Assembly (NCBI RefSeq): GCF_020443565.1
Contig: NZ_JAIZZN010000006.1
Coordinates: forward strand, 115,377 to 179,376
Length of the DNA stretch: 64,000 nucleotides
Reading direction: 5' to 3'
Origin: Clostridium sp. CS001
GTDB taxonomy: Bacteria > Bacillota > Clostridia > Clostridiales > Clostridiaceae
Shown here: one piece after another, positions 43,486-52,683 of the stretch
Numbering within the stretch: position 1 is the first letter of the stretch
How the letters are laid out: every line of letters starts with the position of its first letter
Notes under the pieces: generated by a model
What the model was told of the DNA's origin: nothing
Seen by the model: the letters and a program-made list of their open reading frames with translations, nothing else
The model's database searches: none
Position numbers and translations under genes: made by a program

Positions 43486-43515
43486 TGCCACCCAAGTGGC
43501 AAGTGGCAAATTGTA
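43484..43515 (+). repeat. Palindromic repeat, half copy
   Basis: AGTGCCACCCAAGTGGCAAG followed by TGGCAAATTG matches the left half of the repeat family. It begins in the stop codon of the TetR gene. The right half is replaced by short TAAGTTGTAAGTTG-like repeats. Confidence 0.7.
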
Positions 43516-43571
43516 AGTTGTAAGTTGTAAATTTGAAACTATAAATCTGTAATTAGCTACTTTCATAAAAC

Positions 43572-43615
43572 AACGAAGACCTCACAAAAGTAATTACCTT
43601 TGTGAGGTCTTCATT
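43572..43615. terminator. Bidirectional terminator between the TetR and ABC permease genes
   Basis: GAAGACCTCACAAA (43575-43588) and TTTGTGAGGTCTTC (43599-43612) form a perfect 14-bp stem, extended by two more pairs outside a mismatch. It serves both convergent genes. Confidence 0.85.
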
Positions 43616-43625
43616 GTCTTGTAGT

Positions 43626-45191
43626 CTAATTCAGTTCTAATACCTCAAATATTCCTTTACTTAGAAGCATTATTAAGAATGAGGCTAAAAGATTATAGCA
43701 AATTAATATTATATATGGTGTATATTGCATTGCAGGATTACCATTAGAAATCATTGATAAAACAGCAAAAATTATAATTCCCGGTAACACCACTAATAGT
43801 GTAATACCCATCTTCATAAACATTTCTAGGTTTTTGGTATGAGTTGTCCCTAGTACTCTTCGTGAAAGCACATCGCCATATGTATATATGGCACCAAAGG
43901 ATGCATAGCTAATAGCACATAATATTGAAATTACTGCACCACTTTTAAATATAATTCCTGATACAATAAAAAGTGCAAGTCCATCTATTGTATATTTAAT
44001 AAGATCTGCTAGTGTAGCATAAAATAGTTTAGATGTTGAAGCATACGGAATTAAATATATAAATGGCTTTGAAAGCTCCTGTCCCCATTTCCCTTGAATA
44101 CTAAAGAAAAACAAGATATATATTGTGGCAAATAAAATTGTATTCATGCTCGCACCTTTAAAAAGGTAGCGCGACCCAATTCCTACACCTAGCATTATAA
44201 AAGTCATTTTGTCAATAAACGGAATTCCAGATTTCTTATATTCTAGAAGATGTCTGTGGAAAATCGCACTAGCACCACTGCCTATGTTGCCAGACTTAAT
44301 CTTTCTAAATTTTTTTCTTCCATAGTTCATGTTTCCCTTACCAGACTTCTTCATTGCTACCAATTCTTCCTTCCTGTCTGTAGCCGCAAGAACATCCTCG
44401 TAATAATCTGTATTCAGCTTGTATAATAAATAAATCATTATACTTATAAATGCGGTGCAAAGAAGAATATTTATATAAAAGGTGTAAGTTATACCACTCA
44501 CCGCAGCCATTAAAATAGATTTTATCCATCCAATGAATGGAATGTATATAAAAAACTTATTATTTAAAAAACCTATTGCTGCTACTTGAAAATCCTTGTA
44601 TATAAATACATTGTATAATAAAGTAATTCCAAAGATAGCCGTTAAACCATTCAATGTTTTCTTAGCTAGACTTCTTTTTTTATTAGATTTAGACGCAATT
44701 GAATATGTTAGAAGCCCCATAATTGACATAGTAAACATCAAGAAAAATGCAGCAAAACAAATTATAATGATACCCTCTCCTGTTATAGGAAAAAAGTTTC
44801 TAAGGTTAGGAATTTGAAACAATAAAAAGAACACAAAGAAAAAGGTAGTGTAAAGTTGCTTGATAAATCCATAAATAAGAACCTTTGTAGGTGATATAGG
44901 TGCTGTGAAAACTAAATTTACATCTACTAATCTAAAAAAACTGCTTCCCTTTTCAATACCATTATTAATTCCAAACCACATCACTGCTAAAATTGACCCA
45001 GTTACAATCGCTCCATAGGTATCAATTCTACCTTTTGCAGAAGTTCTTTGGGGACTAAGAAAAGTTGAAACTATAATAAAAATTAAAAAAGCAATTATAA
45101 GCAAGTATAGTATCAATATTCCTGGTTTTTTCTTAAGCTGCAGAATGTGGTTTTTTATGGTCTTTCTAAATATATAAAAAAGTGGTTTCAT
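43626..45191 (-). CDS. ABC-2-type membrane permease
   Basis: A 521-residue membrane protein with about 11 hydrophobic segments spread over the length and a basic cytoplasmic stretch near residues 270-310. It has no ATPase motifs and resembles the exporter-type permeases that pair with separate ATPases (for example Bacillus EcsB-like or YthQ-like proteins). The preceding gene encodes the ATPase and overlaps it by four bases, so the two form one transporter. The substrate is unknown. Confidence 0.72.
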   Translation of the reverse strand: MKPLFYIFRKTIKNHILQLKKKPGILILYLLIIAFLIFIIVSTFLSPQRTSAKGRIDTYGAIVTGSILAVMWFGINNGIEKGSSFFRLVDVNLVFTAPISPTKVLIYGFIKQLYTTFFFVFFLLFQIPNLRNFFPITGEGIIIICFAAFFLMFTMSIMGLLTYSIASKSNKKRSLAKKTLNGLTAIFGITLLYNVFIYKDFQVAAIGFLNNKFFIYIPFIGWIKSILMAAVSGITYTFYINILLCTAFISIMIYLLYKLNTDYYEDVLAATDRKEELVAMKKSGKGNMNYGRKKFRKIKSGNIGSGASAIFHRHLLEYKKSGIPFIDKMTFIMLGVGIGSRYLFKGASMNTILFATIYILFFFSIQGKWGQELSKPFIYLIPYASTSKLFYATLADLIKYTIDGLALFIVSGIIFKSGAVISILCAISYASFGAIYTYGDVLSRRVLGTTHTKNLEMFMKMGITLLVVLPGIIIFAVLSMISNGNPAMQYTPYIILICYNLLASFLIMLLSKGIFEVLELN

Positions 45192-45889
45192 TTTGTTCCC
45201 TCCGTAACATGGAAGAACATTTCTTCTAGGGATTCATTTCTGTCTAGTAACTCTTGTCTTGTTCTTGACATTACTATATTTCCATCTTTCATTATAAGGG
45301 CCCTATCCCATATATCTTCCACACTATTTATAATATGAGTGCTTATCACAATTGAGCATCCAGTTTGCTTTAATTCTAAAAACACACTATTTAATTCTTT
45401 TATTGCCTTTGGATCAAGTCCTACCATAGGCTCATCAAAAAGTATTACTTTTGGTTCTATTAAAAGTGCACAACATATACTAACCTTCTGTTGCATTCCC
45501 TTTGAAAGCTCCTTTCCAAGCTTATCCCTTTTATCGGAAAGCTCAAATCTTTCAAGAAGAATTTCTGCCTTCTCTTTATAATCCTTAATTTTGTAGGCTC
45601 CAGCTATAAATTCAAGATGCTCGTATACCGTAAGCATTTCATACATTGCAGGTGTTTCAGGAACATAAGCAAAGAGTTTTTTAGCTTCTAAGCTTTTATT
45701 AGTGTATCCACAAATCTCAATTTCACCTTCATATTTTAAAAGTCCCGTTACACATTTTATAGAGGTACTTTTACCTGCACCATTAGGTCCAAGTAGAACC
45801 GCAATTTCACCATCATTAACGTAAAAACTAATATCATTTATAGCGTAAGTTTTGTCATATTTCTTTGTTACATTAGTTACATTTAACAT
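45188..45889 (-). CDS. ABC transporter ATPase
   Basis: A 233-residue ATPase with Walker A LGPNGAGKST, signature LSKGMQQKVSICCAL and Walker B VILFDEPMVGLDPKA, the pattern of ABC-2 exporter ATPases. It energises the permease encoded immediately downstream. ATG 45889 follows AAGGGGGATATT; the open frame extends into the half palindromic repeat at 45907 but no ribosome site is there. Confidence 0.9.
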   Translation of the reverse strand: MLNVTNVTKKYDKTYAINDISFYVNDGEIAVLLGPNGAGKSTSIKCVTGLLKYEGEIEICGYTNKSLEAKKLFAYVPETPAMYEMLTVYEHLEFIAGAYKIKDYKEKAEILLERFELSDKRDKLGKELSKGMQQKVSICCALLIEPKVILFDEPMVGLDPKAIKELNSVFLELKQTGCSIVISTHIINSVEDIWDRALIMKDGNIVMSRTRQELLDRNESLEEMFFHVTEGTK

Positions 45890-45906
45890 AATATCCCCCT
45901 TATAAT

Positions 45907-45936
45907 AGTGCCACCCACGTGACAAGTGGCAAGTTT
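45907..45936 (+). repeat. Palindromic repeat, half copy
   Basis: AGTGCCACCCACGTGACAAG followed by TGGCAAGTTT matches the left half of the repeat family. It lies just upstream of the ABC ATPase start on the opposite strand; the right half is missing. Confidence 0.7.
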
Positions 45937-46046
45937 AGCAAATGTATGTTAGGTCATTCACCTTTTAATAATTTGTAATCCCCATAATCCTAAAGACTAA
46001 TCCCCCTATCAATAGTATCACTAATACAATAAAAAAATAACTCTAA

Positions 46047-47864
46047 TCACCCAATTTTGTCCTCCCTCAAATAATGCTGTGCTTGAGATTCCCACATATC
46101 CGAATATAAAGCACAACTTGAAAGTAAGTTATCATGGTTTCCTATTCCTACAATGCTACCTTCTTTCATGACCACAATACGGTCAGCAAATTTAGCGGAA
46201 CCTAACCGATGGGTTACTATCACTGCAGTTTTCTCCTTCGCAATATCTGCAAATCTTTGGTATATCTTAGTCTCCTCTACAGGGTCAATGGCTGCAGTGG
46301 GTTCATCTAATATTATCAGTTCATGATCTCTATAAAAACCCCTGGCAATGGCCACCTTCTGCCACTCACCACCGGACAAATCCACTCCATCAAACTCTCT
46401 AGATAACATGGTGTCATATCCATTTGGAAAAGCCCCATCGTTAACCTGAATACCAGAATGCGTAACTGCATGCTCTCTACATTTCGTTGTCTTTGACTTA
46501 ACTTCCATTTCACTAATAGTGACATTATCAGATAAACTTAGCTGGTACCTTTGAAATTTTTGAACCACACCGGAGATTCCTGCAAATAACGCTTTGGGCG
46601 TATAATCTTTTGTGGATTTATTATTGTGTAGCACCCTGCCACTTTTCGGAAGATATAGTCCTGTAAGTAACCGTATTAATGTAGATTTACCCGAACCATT
46701 TTCACCTACCACAGCAATTGTTTCTCCACTATGGATTGTTAGATTTATGCTTTCTACTGCATTGTTATCTGTAAAAGGATAAGAAAAACTAACATCTTCT
46801 AAAACAATATCTCCATGAAATGTCTTTTCCTGCATTGTGTCCTCTCCTGATCTTTCAGGAAGGTCTAAGAATCTTAAATAATTTTGTATCTTTCCAAAAT
46901 TCTCTGCATAGTATCCGAGACGCCCACAGATAATCTCATCCATAAGATTAAACATTCCATCAACAGAAGTAAATACCGCAGCAAAAGCACCTACACTAAT
47001 TTCCTGTTTCATTAAGGCATCAAATAGCATCCATAAGATACCAAAGTACCCTGTAAGAGACACTATTTTCATACTAAGCTCTAATAAACTTGCCTTCACA
47101 TCTGCCTTCCACTTTAAACGGTTCATCTGAACCAATGTGTCTTTAAACAAACGCATAAAATAGGGGCAAGCACCTAAGATACGAGTTTCCTTAAGATATT
47201 CTCTGCCTACCATACAGTTTTCATAATACTCACCTTTTCTTCTAAGGGGTGCTGAATGATCTTCTAATTTTACAAATACCTTTACTCGTACCAACTGGCT
47301 AAGCATTACTGGTAAAAACACTAAAGGCAGTGCCACCGCTAAAATTGGTTTTAATGTAAAGAGGTATATGCCCATAAATATAAAGTATGGCATGTAAAAG
47401 GTTATGAGATCCATAATGGTATTGATAAAATTTTTGGCAAACCTTATTCCCGAATAACATTTGTTTATATCATCCAAAATCTCTGGATTTTCAAAACAAA
47501 TGGGGTCTAATCTAGCCATTTTCAAGTTAATGATATGAGTAAGTTTCCCGGTAGTTCTCATGTCATAAGTTTCACCAATAAAGTTGACAACTCCACTTGC
47601 AATTTGCTCTAATACCGTTACTGCAGATAATAGCAATAATGCCAAAATAGCATCATTTAATGTACCTTTATTAACCGCTAAATCTGTTACCTTATCGAAT
47701 AATATTTGCATACACAAAATAGATACTGCAAGTAAAGTTCCATTAAAAATAAAAACTATAGAATTAAAAGTAAATAGTCCTGGTGAAACAGATACTACCT
47801 GTGGAAAAATCCGTGCTATCATTGTCCATACAGATATCTGTTTTTGCTTATGCTCCTTGCTCAT
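46047..47864 (-). CDS. ABC exporter half-transporter (LSGGEWQ type), subunit 2
   Basis: A 605-residue fused transmembrane-ATPase protein, with Walker A GENGSGKST, signature LSGGEWQKVAIARG and Walker B LIILDEPTAAIDP. The W in the signature marks a group of exporters often linked to peptide or antibiotic export. ATG 47864 lies inside the end of the upstream gene (17-base overlap) with AAGGAG before it. It forms a heterodimer with that gene's product most probably. The substrate is unknown, and no peptide precursor gene is evident next to it. Confidence 0.88.
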   Translation of the reverse strand: MSKEHKQKQISVWTMIARIFPQVVSVSPGLFTFNSIVFIFNGTLLAVSILCMQILFDKVTDLAVNKGTLNDAILALLLLSAVTVLEQIASGVVNFIGETYDMRTTGKLTHIINLKMARLDPICFENPEILDDINKCYSGIRFAKNFINTIMDLITFYMPYFIFMGIYLFTLKPILAVALPLVFLPVMLSQLVRVKVFVKLEDHSAPLRRKGEYYENCMVGREYLKETRILGACPYFMRLFKDTLVQMNRLKWKADVKASLLELSMKIVSLTGYFGILWMLFDALMKQEISVGAFAAVFTSVDGMFNLMDEIICGRLGYYAENFGKIQNYLRFLDLPERSGEDTMQEKTFHGDIVLEDVSFSYPFTDNNAVESINLTIHSGETIAVVGENGSGKSTLIRLLTGLYLPKSGRVLHNNKSTKDYTPKALFAGISGVVQKFQRYQLSLSDNVTISEMEVKSKTTKCREHAVTHSGIQVNDGAFPNGYDTMLSREFDGVDLSGGEWQKVAIARGFYRDHELIILDEPTAAIDPVEETKIYQRFADIAKEKTAVIVTHRLGSAKFADRIVVMKEGSIVGIGNHDNLLSSCALYSDMWESQAQHYLREDKIG

Positions 47865-49662
47865 TGTACCAGCTCCTTTGCGCCTTAAACATTTCTGCAT
47901 AAATGCCACTTTTATTAAGCAGCTCAGCGTGGCTACCACTCTCTGCTATAAATCCATCGTCTACTACTAGTATTTCATCTGCACTCCTTGCAGCTCCAAG
48001 TCTGTGGGTTATAAGAATAATTGACTTTCCTTTGCTCACCTTTCCAAATAGCTTGTATAATTTACTTTCACTGATTGGATCAAGTGCCGCAGTGGGCTCA
48101 TCAAGAATGTATACAGGAGCATTGCTTACCAGTGTTCTTGCAATGGCAACCCTCTGCCATTGACCTCCAGATAAATCCATGCCCTCCTCCGTTAGTTTAC
48201 CTAGATGGGTATCAATGCCTTTAGGCAACTTTTTAACATCCTCATCCATTTCCATGCTATGTAATGCTTTTTCTACCAAAGCTGTTTGTTTATTCTGATG
48301 TTGAACTTGTCCACAATTGCCCAAAAGTACATTATCCTTTAGTGTTATCTGATATTTGGCAAAGTCCTGATACACCACAGCAAAATATGCCTTTAACTGC
48401 TCTTGGGTAAAGCTTCTGATATTCTTTCCATTAATCAATATGTCACCTTGGTAATTATCATACAAGCCTGTTAAAAGCTTAGTAATAGTTGTTTTACCTG
48501 CTCCATTTTTGCCCACAAATGCATATTGCTTATCCCTTTCTAGCCTCATGGATAGCCCTTTTAAAATCACTCTATCAGTTCCCGGATAAGAAAAATGTAC
48601 ATTTTTAAACTCTATACTTTCAAAAGGCATTTTTTGCACTAACATATCCGGTAATGCATCCGCTCCCTCCACTTCCTTAAGGTGTGAAAATGCTGTTAAG
48701 TCCTTTAAATACAACTTATTTTTCGTATATTCTTGCATCACAACGGATAACTCCCAGGACATCTGCTGCACCAGACTAAAAGCAGCAGTAACTAATCCCA
48801 TATACATACCAACACTAATTAACCCTTTGCTTACAGGGGTTAATAATACTAGTGCAATTGCCATGGATATGGTTGCTGTAATAATACTTGCTGTTTTCAT
48901 TTTAATGAAATTACCTTTCATAGCTTTAAACTCTATTTTACGCGCAGTTTCATACCTATCAAACCACTTCTTATCTATTTCCTTTGTATATCCAAATAGG
49001 GCACGTTCTTCTACGCTCTCCCTTGAAGAAAGAACTTCTTTTAAATAATCTGCCTTTCTTCTATACTTTTCTGCTTCCGAATATGCTTCATAATCAACCT
49101 TTCCACTTTTAGATGCCAATGCAAATAGTGGCAGTGCAATTGCTATAATTGCAATAGCAACCCACCATACCTGTGCAGCAATGATGATCATAAGTCCCAG
49201 AATCTTTACTATGTACTCTACAATATTAAACAGATTATTAAGACCTTTCATTATTTGCTCAGAAGGATCTTCGCCGACTCTTGCAATCAAATCCCAGGTG
49301 TCATTATTCTCAATATGCTCATAACATAGACGACTGCGTTTTTTTACTACTGCGGGGCGAAAACGTTGATTCATTTTTAAATCCAGCTTTAATCTCATAA
49401 AGTAATGTAATACTGAGGAAACCCATGAAAATCCGATGAATATCATGAGCGCAAATAGTGGTATATAAATTCTAGTCATTGACCCATTTTTAAAGATATC
49501 AATGGCTGTATCTATAAATTTTGATATTGTTAGTACTTGAAAACTTGGAATGAGTGCTATAAGTACCCGCAAAATCCCCATGCCTATTACAGTTACAGGC
49601 GCAATCTTTAATGGTATTCCAATGTAATCTGCTACCTTATAGTTTCTAATTTTAATTTCCAC
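47848..49662 (-). CDS. ABC exporter half-transporter (LSGGQWQ type), subunit 1
   Basis: A 604-residue fused transmembrane-ATPase protein, with Walker A GKNGAGKTT, signature LSGGQWQRVAIART and Walker B VYILDEPTAALDP. Both catalytic residues are present, as in the partner, so both sites could hydrolyse ATP. GTG 49662 follows GGTAGGGGATTTATT; the open frame goes on to 49713 without a good ribosome site. It overlaps its partner gene, which shows translational coupling. Confidence 0.87.
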   Translation of the reverse strand: MEIKIRNYKVADYIGIPLKIAPVTVIGMGILRVLIALIPSFQVLTISKFIDTAIDIFKNGSMTRIYIPLFALMIFIGFSWVSSVLHYFMRLKLDLKMNQRFRPAVVKKRSRLCYEHIENNDTWDLIARVGEDPSEQIMKGLNNLFNIVEYIVKILGLMIIIAAQVWWVAIAIIAIALPLFALASKSGKVDYEAYSEAEKYRRKADYLKEVLSSRESVEERALFGYTKEIDKKWFDRYETARKIEFKAMKGNFIKMKTASIITATISMAIALVLLTPVSKGLISVGMYMGLVTAAFSLVQQMSWELSVVMQEYTKNKLYLKDLTAFSHLKEVEGADALPDMLVQKMPFESIEFKNVHFSYPGTDRVILKGLSMRLERDKQYAFVGKNGAGKTTITKLLTGLYDNYQGDILINGKNIRSFTQEQLKAYFAVVYQDFAKYQITLKDNVLLGNCGQVQHQNKQTALVEKALHSMEMDEDVKKLPKGIDTHLGKLTEEGMDLSGGQWQRVAIARTLVSNAPVYILDEPTAALDPISESKLYKLFGKVSKGKSIILITHRLGAARSADEILVVDDGFIAESGSHAELLNKSGIYAEMFKAQRSWYNEQGA

Positions 49663-49765
49663 AATAAATCCCCTACCTTTCAGCTTACTTTTCCGGCCTA
49701 ATAATACATACATACCCTACCAAGGAATTATATCATATATCTGTAACATTATGTATTAACTTATT

Positions 49766-49868
49766 CTAGCGAGAGTGTATCTAGGGTTCCGATTGAAAAA
49801 TGTCTGGTCCGAGCGATACAGGATAATGTCTACACTTTTAGGAGAAAAGCCTGAAGGACGAGTCTCAA
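49766..49868 (+). ncRNA. ykkC-family riboswitch aptamer
   Basis: The segments CTAGGGTTCCG (from 49780), CTGGTCCGAGCG (from 49804), TACAC and GGAGAAAAGCCTGAAGGA occur in the order and spacing of the ykkC motif. GAGA near 49770 and TCTC at 49863 could close the outer helix. The CCGAGCG-ATACAGG form looks more like the subtype 2 RNAs (ppGpp, PRPP or nucleotide ligands) than the guanidine class, which has CCGAGAG. It precedes a truncated ABC ATPase reading frame. Confidence 0.78.
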
Positions 49869-49900
49869 TTTAGAGATTTGTTTTTAGGGCTTATTTTTTT
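49847..49900 (+). terminator. Riboswitch terminator overlapping the aptamer
   Basis: AAGCCT (49847-49852), part of the conserved aptamer core, pairs with AGGGCTT (49886-49892), followed by ATTTTTTT; GTCTC/GAGAT can pair inside. Aptamer folding and terminator folding exclude each other, so ligand binding should allow transcription. Confidence 0.6.
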
Positions 49901-49920
49901 GGCAAAAGGAGATGGTTGTA

Positions 49921-50013
49921 TTGAGTATAATAAAAGTTAGTAATCTTAACAAAACATTCAGAGTTAAAACAAAGGAAGAAGGCAAGCAACAATTTTTCAT
50001 ACAAAAACTGTAA
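49921..50013 (+). pseudogene. Truncated ABC ATPase gene behind the riboswitch
   Basis: TTG 49921, with AAAAGGAGATGG upstream, opens a 30-codon frame starting MSIIKVSNLNKTFRVKTKEE, the typical N-terminus of NatA/DrrA-type ABC ATPases. The match ends at about residue 21, and a stop follows nine codons later; no Walker motifs follow in any frame before the next gene at 50132. It is the remnant of a riboswitch-controlled transporter gene lost by deletion. Confidence 0.6.
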
Positions 50014-50131
50014 CTGAATTTACAACAATATATATATTTCCTCATAAATCTGTTATAATATATAAAATGTCTAAATATTTTGAAGACTCCAATCGAAATC
50101 TATTATTTACACTAAAAGGAGGGTTCTTATT

Positions 50132-51670
50132 ATGAAAATTCAATTTTATGGAGCTGCAAAATCTGTTACAGGGTCATGTCATATCTTGTACATAAGCGGA
50201 AAGACTGTTTTACTCGATTGTGGCTTATATCAAGGAAAAGATGAAAGAAACTTTGGCAATGAGGAATTTGATTTTAATGCTAAAGATATAGATTATGTTA
50301 TTTTATCACATGCACATATAGATCATAGCGGAAGAATACCGCTACTTTACAAGAAAGGCTTTAAGGGAACTATTTTCTCAACGCAGGCAACAAAAGATTT
50401 ATGCAGTATTATGCTTCCTGACAGTGGTCACATCCAAGAATCTGAGATAGAGTGGAAAAATAGAAAACGAGAGCGTCGTGGTTTAAAACCTCTAGAACCA
50501 CTTTATACAGTCAAACTAGCCGAGTCTTCTATTTCTCTTTTTTCAGCATTTCCTTACGATGAAATGATAGATATCTTTGATGGGCTAAAAATAAGATTTA
50601 GAGATGCAGGGCATCTTTTAGGTTCTGCTATTGTTGAATTATATATAAAGGAAGAATACCAAGAAGAAGTAAAGCTCGTGTACAGTGGTGATTTGGGTAA
50701 TATAAATAAGCCAATCTTAAAAGACCCAACAATAATTAATCATACTGATTATTTAATAATGGAGACTACCTATGGAAATAGAGTACATCCTGATGCAAAT
50801 GAAAATCTAAAAGAGCTATTAAAAATAATTAAAGACACCTTTAAAAGAGGTGGAAATGTTATTATACCTTCTTTTGCAGTTGGGAGAACTCAGGAGATTT
50901 TATATGAATTAAATAAATATGTAGATAATGACGATTTAAAGGGCGTTACAGTTTATATCGATAGTCCTTTAGCTATTGAAGCTACAAAGATCTTTGAAAG
51001 TCATAATGAGGATTATGATGAAGAGGCTAAAAAACTTGTTATGAAGGGCGATTACCCCTTTAGATTTGACGGCTTAAAATTCTCTACTTCCCCAACTGAT
51101 TCAGCTAATATTAATAAAATTCAACGCGGAGCAATCGTTATTTCAGCAAGTGGCATGTGTGATGCAGGCAGAATAAAACATCACCTTAAGCACAACTTGT
51201 GGAGACCAGAATCTTCAATTGTTTTTGTAGGCTATCAAGCACAAGGCACATTGGGACGCTCTATAGTTGATGGAATAAAAGAAGTTAAGATATTTGGAGA
51301 ACCTATTGCTGTTAATGCTCATATTTATAATCTTGAAGGATTATCTGGTCACGCTGATAAAAACGGACTATTAAATTGGGTAGAAAGCTTTATGGAAAAA
51401 CCAAAAAAAATCTTGCTTGTTCATGGCGATAAAGAAGCACAGGATAGCTTCCAGCAGTTATTGGGTTCCAAGGGCTATAGCTCTAAAATAGTTGAAAGTG
51501 GAGAAATTCTCTATATCAATGAAAAAGTTGACGGAAATGATAAAGTTGCTGAAAATGATAACGATATAAAAGGTAGATTGTTAAAACACATAAACTCAAT
51601 AAATAATATTGAAGGATTAGAAAAGGATAAATTGCTTGATATTATAAAAGGCTTTATTTACGAAAAATAG
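50132..51670 (+). CDS. MBL-fold beta-CASP ribonuclease (CPSF73/YSH1-like)
   Basis: A 512-residue metallo-beta-lactamase-fold RNase. The zinc motif HAHIDH (residues 60-65) is followed by DAGHLLGSA, YSGDLG and the beta-CASP part VIIPSFAVGRTQEILYEL, ISASGMCDAGRIKHHL and GLSGHAD. Such enzymes cleave RNA internally or from an end and are widespread in bacteria and archaea. A short charged tail of about 50 residues follows the core. ATG 50132 has AAAGGAGG upstream. It appears monocistronic with a hairpin after the stop. Confidence 0.9.
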   Translation: MKIQFYGAAKSVTGSCHILYISGKTVLLDCGLYQGKDERNFGNEEFDFNAKDIDYVILSHAHIDHSGRIPLLYKKGFKGTIFSTQATKDLCSIMLPDSGHIQESEIEWKNRKRERRGLKPLEPLYTVKLAESSISLFSAFPYDEMIDIFDGLKIRFRDAGHLLGSAIVELYIKEEYQEEVKLVYSGDLGNINKPILKDPTIINHTDYLIMETTYGNRVHPDANENLKELLKIIKDTFKRGGNVIIPSFAVGRTQEILYELNKYVDNDDLKGVTVYIDSPLAIEATKIFESHNEDYDEEAKKLVMKGDYPFRFDGLKFSTSPTDSANINKIQRGAIVISASGMCDAGRIKHHLKHNLWRPESSIVFVGYQAQGTLGRSIVDGIKEVKIFGEPIAVNAHIYNLEGLSGHADKNGLLNWVESFMEKPKKILLVHGDKEAQDSFQQLLGSKGYSSKIVESGEILYINEKVDGNDKVAENDNDIKGRLLKHINSINNIEGLEKDKLLDIIKGFIYEK

Positions 51671-51689
51671 GAATTCAAAGAATAATTAA

Positions 51690-51719
51690 AGCTGGCATAG
51701 CATATTAGCTGTGCCAGCT
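51690..51719. terminator. Hairpin after the beta-CASP RNase gene
   Basis: AGCTGGCA (51690-51697) and TGCCAGCT (51712-51719) pair perfectly, with inner TAGC/GCTA-like pairing. The T-run is weak (GTTGTTATG). Confidence 0.65.
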
Positions 51720-51770
51720 GTTGTTATGTAAAAGTAACACATTGCAAATTAAAATTAGGAGGATGAAAAT

Positions 51771-52592
51771 ATGAATAACATGTATGACAAAGTTGCAGAA
51801 TCATCAAAGTTTATAAAAAGCAAAATCAGTATAAATCCTAAAGTAGCAATTATTTTGGGATCAGGACTTGGGGATTTGGTTGATGCCATAGAAAATAAGG
51901 AATACATTGACTATAAGGATATACCAAACTTTCCACAATCAACAGTTATAGGCCACGAAGGAAGATTAGTTTTAGGAAGAATAAAGGGTGTAGAAGTACT
52001 TGCAATGCAAGGTAGATTTCATTATTTCGAAGGTTATACAATGAAAGAAGTAGCCTACCCAGTGTTCGTTATGAAACTTTTGGGTATTGAAAAACTAATA
52101 GTAACTAATGCCTGTGGAGGCATAAACACAAGTTTTAATCCTGGAACATTAATGATAATTACTGACTTTATTAATTTAGTTTCTGATAACCCATTGATTG
52201 GAATTAATGATGAAAGATTTGGCCCAAGATTCCCTGATATGTCTGAACCATTTAAACTTGAATTAATAGATAAAGCAAAGAAAATTGCAGATGAATTACA
52301 AGTAGACTACAAAACAGGAGTTTATGCAGGGTTCATGGGGCCATACTATGAAACAGCCGCAGAGATAAGATCAATTGGAAGGCAAGGCGCAGATGCTGTT
52401 GGAATGTCCACAGTTCCTGAAACAATAGCAGCAAATTATTTAGGTATTGATGTACTTGGAATATCTTGTATTACAAATATGGCTACAGGCATACAAAAGC
52501 AAAAACACTCTCATGAAAGAGTTGTTGAAACCGCAAAAAAAGCTTCGGTAAATCTCTGCAAGTGGGTAGCTAAAATAGTAGAGGATATTTAA
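51771..52592 (+). CDS. punA: Purine nucleoside phosphorylase (trimeric, inosine-guanosine type)
   Basis: A 273-residue phosphorylase with the family landmarks ILGSGLGDL, FPQSTVIGHEGRLVLG, MQGRFHYFEGYTMKEV, VTNACGGINTSFNPG, GPYYETAAEIR and DAVGMSTVPE, followed by SCITNMATGI. It splits inosine, guanosine and deoxy forms with phosphate to base and (deoxy)ribose-1-phosphate in purine salvage. Its length equals the usual trimeric enzyme. ATG 51771 has AGGAGG upstream. Confidence 0.93.
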   Translation: MNNMYDKVAESSKFIKSKISINPKVAIILGSGLGDLVDAIENKEYIDYKDIPNFPQSTVIGHEGRLVLGRIKGVEVLAMQGRFHYFEGYTMKEVAYPVFVMKLLGIEKLIVTNACGGINTSFNPGTLMIITDFINLVSDNPLIGINDERFGPRFPDMSEPFKLELIDKAKKIADELQVDYKTGVYAGFMGPYYETAAEIRSIGRQGADAVGMSTVPETIAANYLGIDVLGISCITNMATGIQKQKHSHERVVETAKKASVNLCKWVAKIVEDI

Positions 52593-52683
52593 TAGCTATT
52601 TATTTAATCCATATGAATTTATAATTAATTTAAATTATATGTTATAATACCTTGACAATTAGATGCTTTAAGGAGGCAACCTT

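Noticed and set aside
45975..46045. Short hydrophobic leftward frame ending GGLVFRIMGITNY
   Set aside because: It looks like a membrane peptide, but it has no start codon with a ribosome site; at most a remnant, too weak to call.
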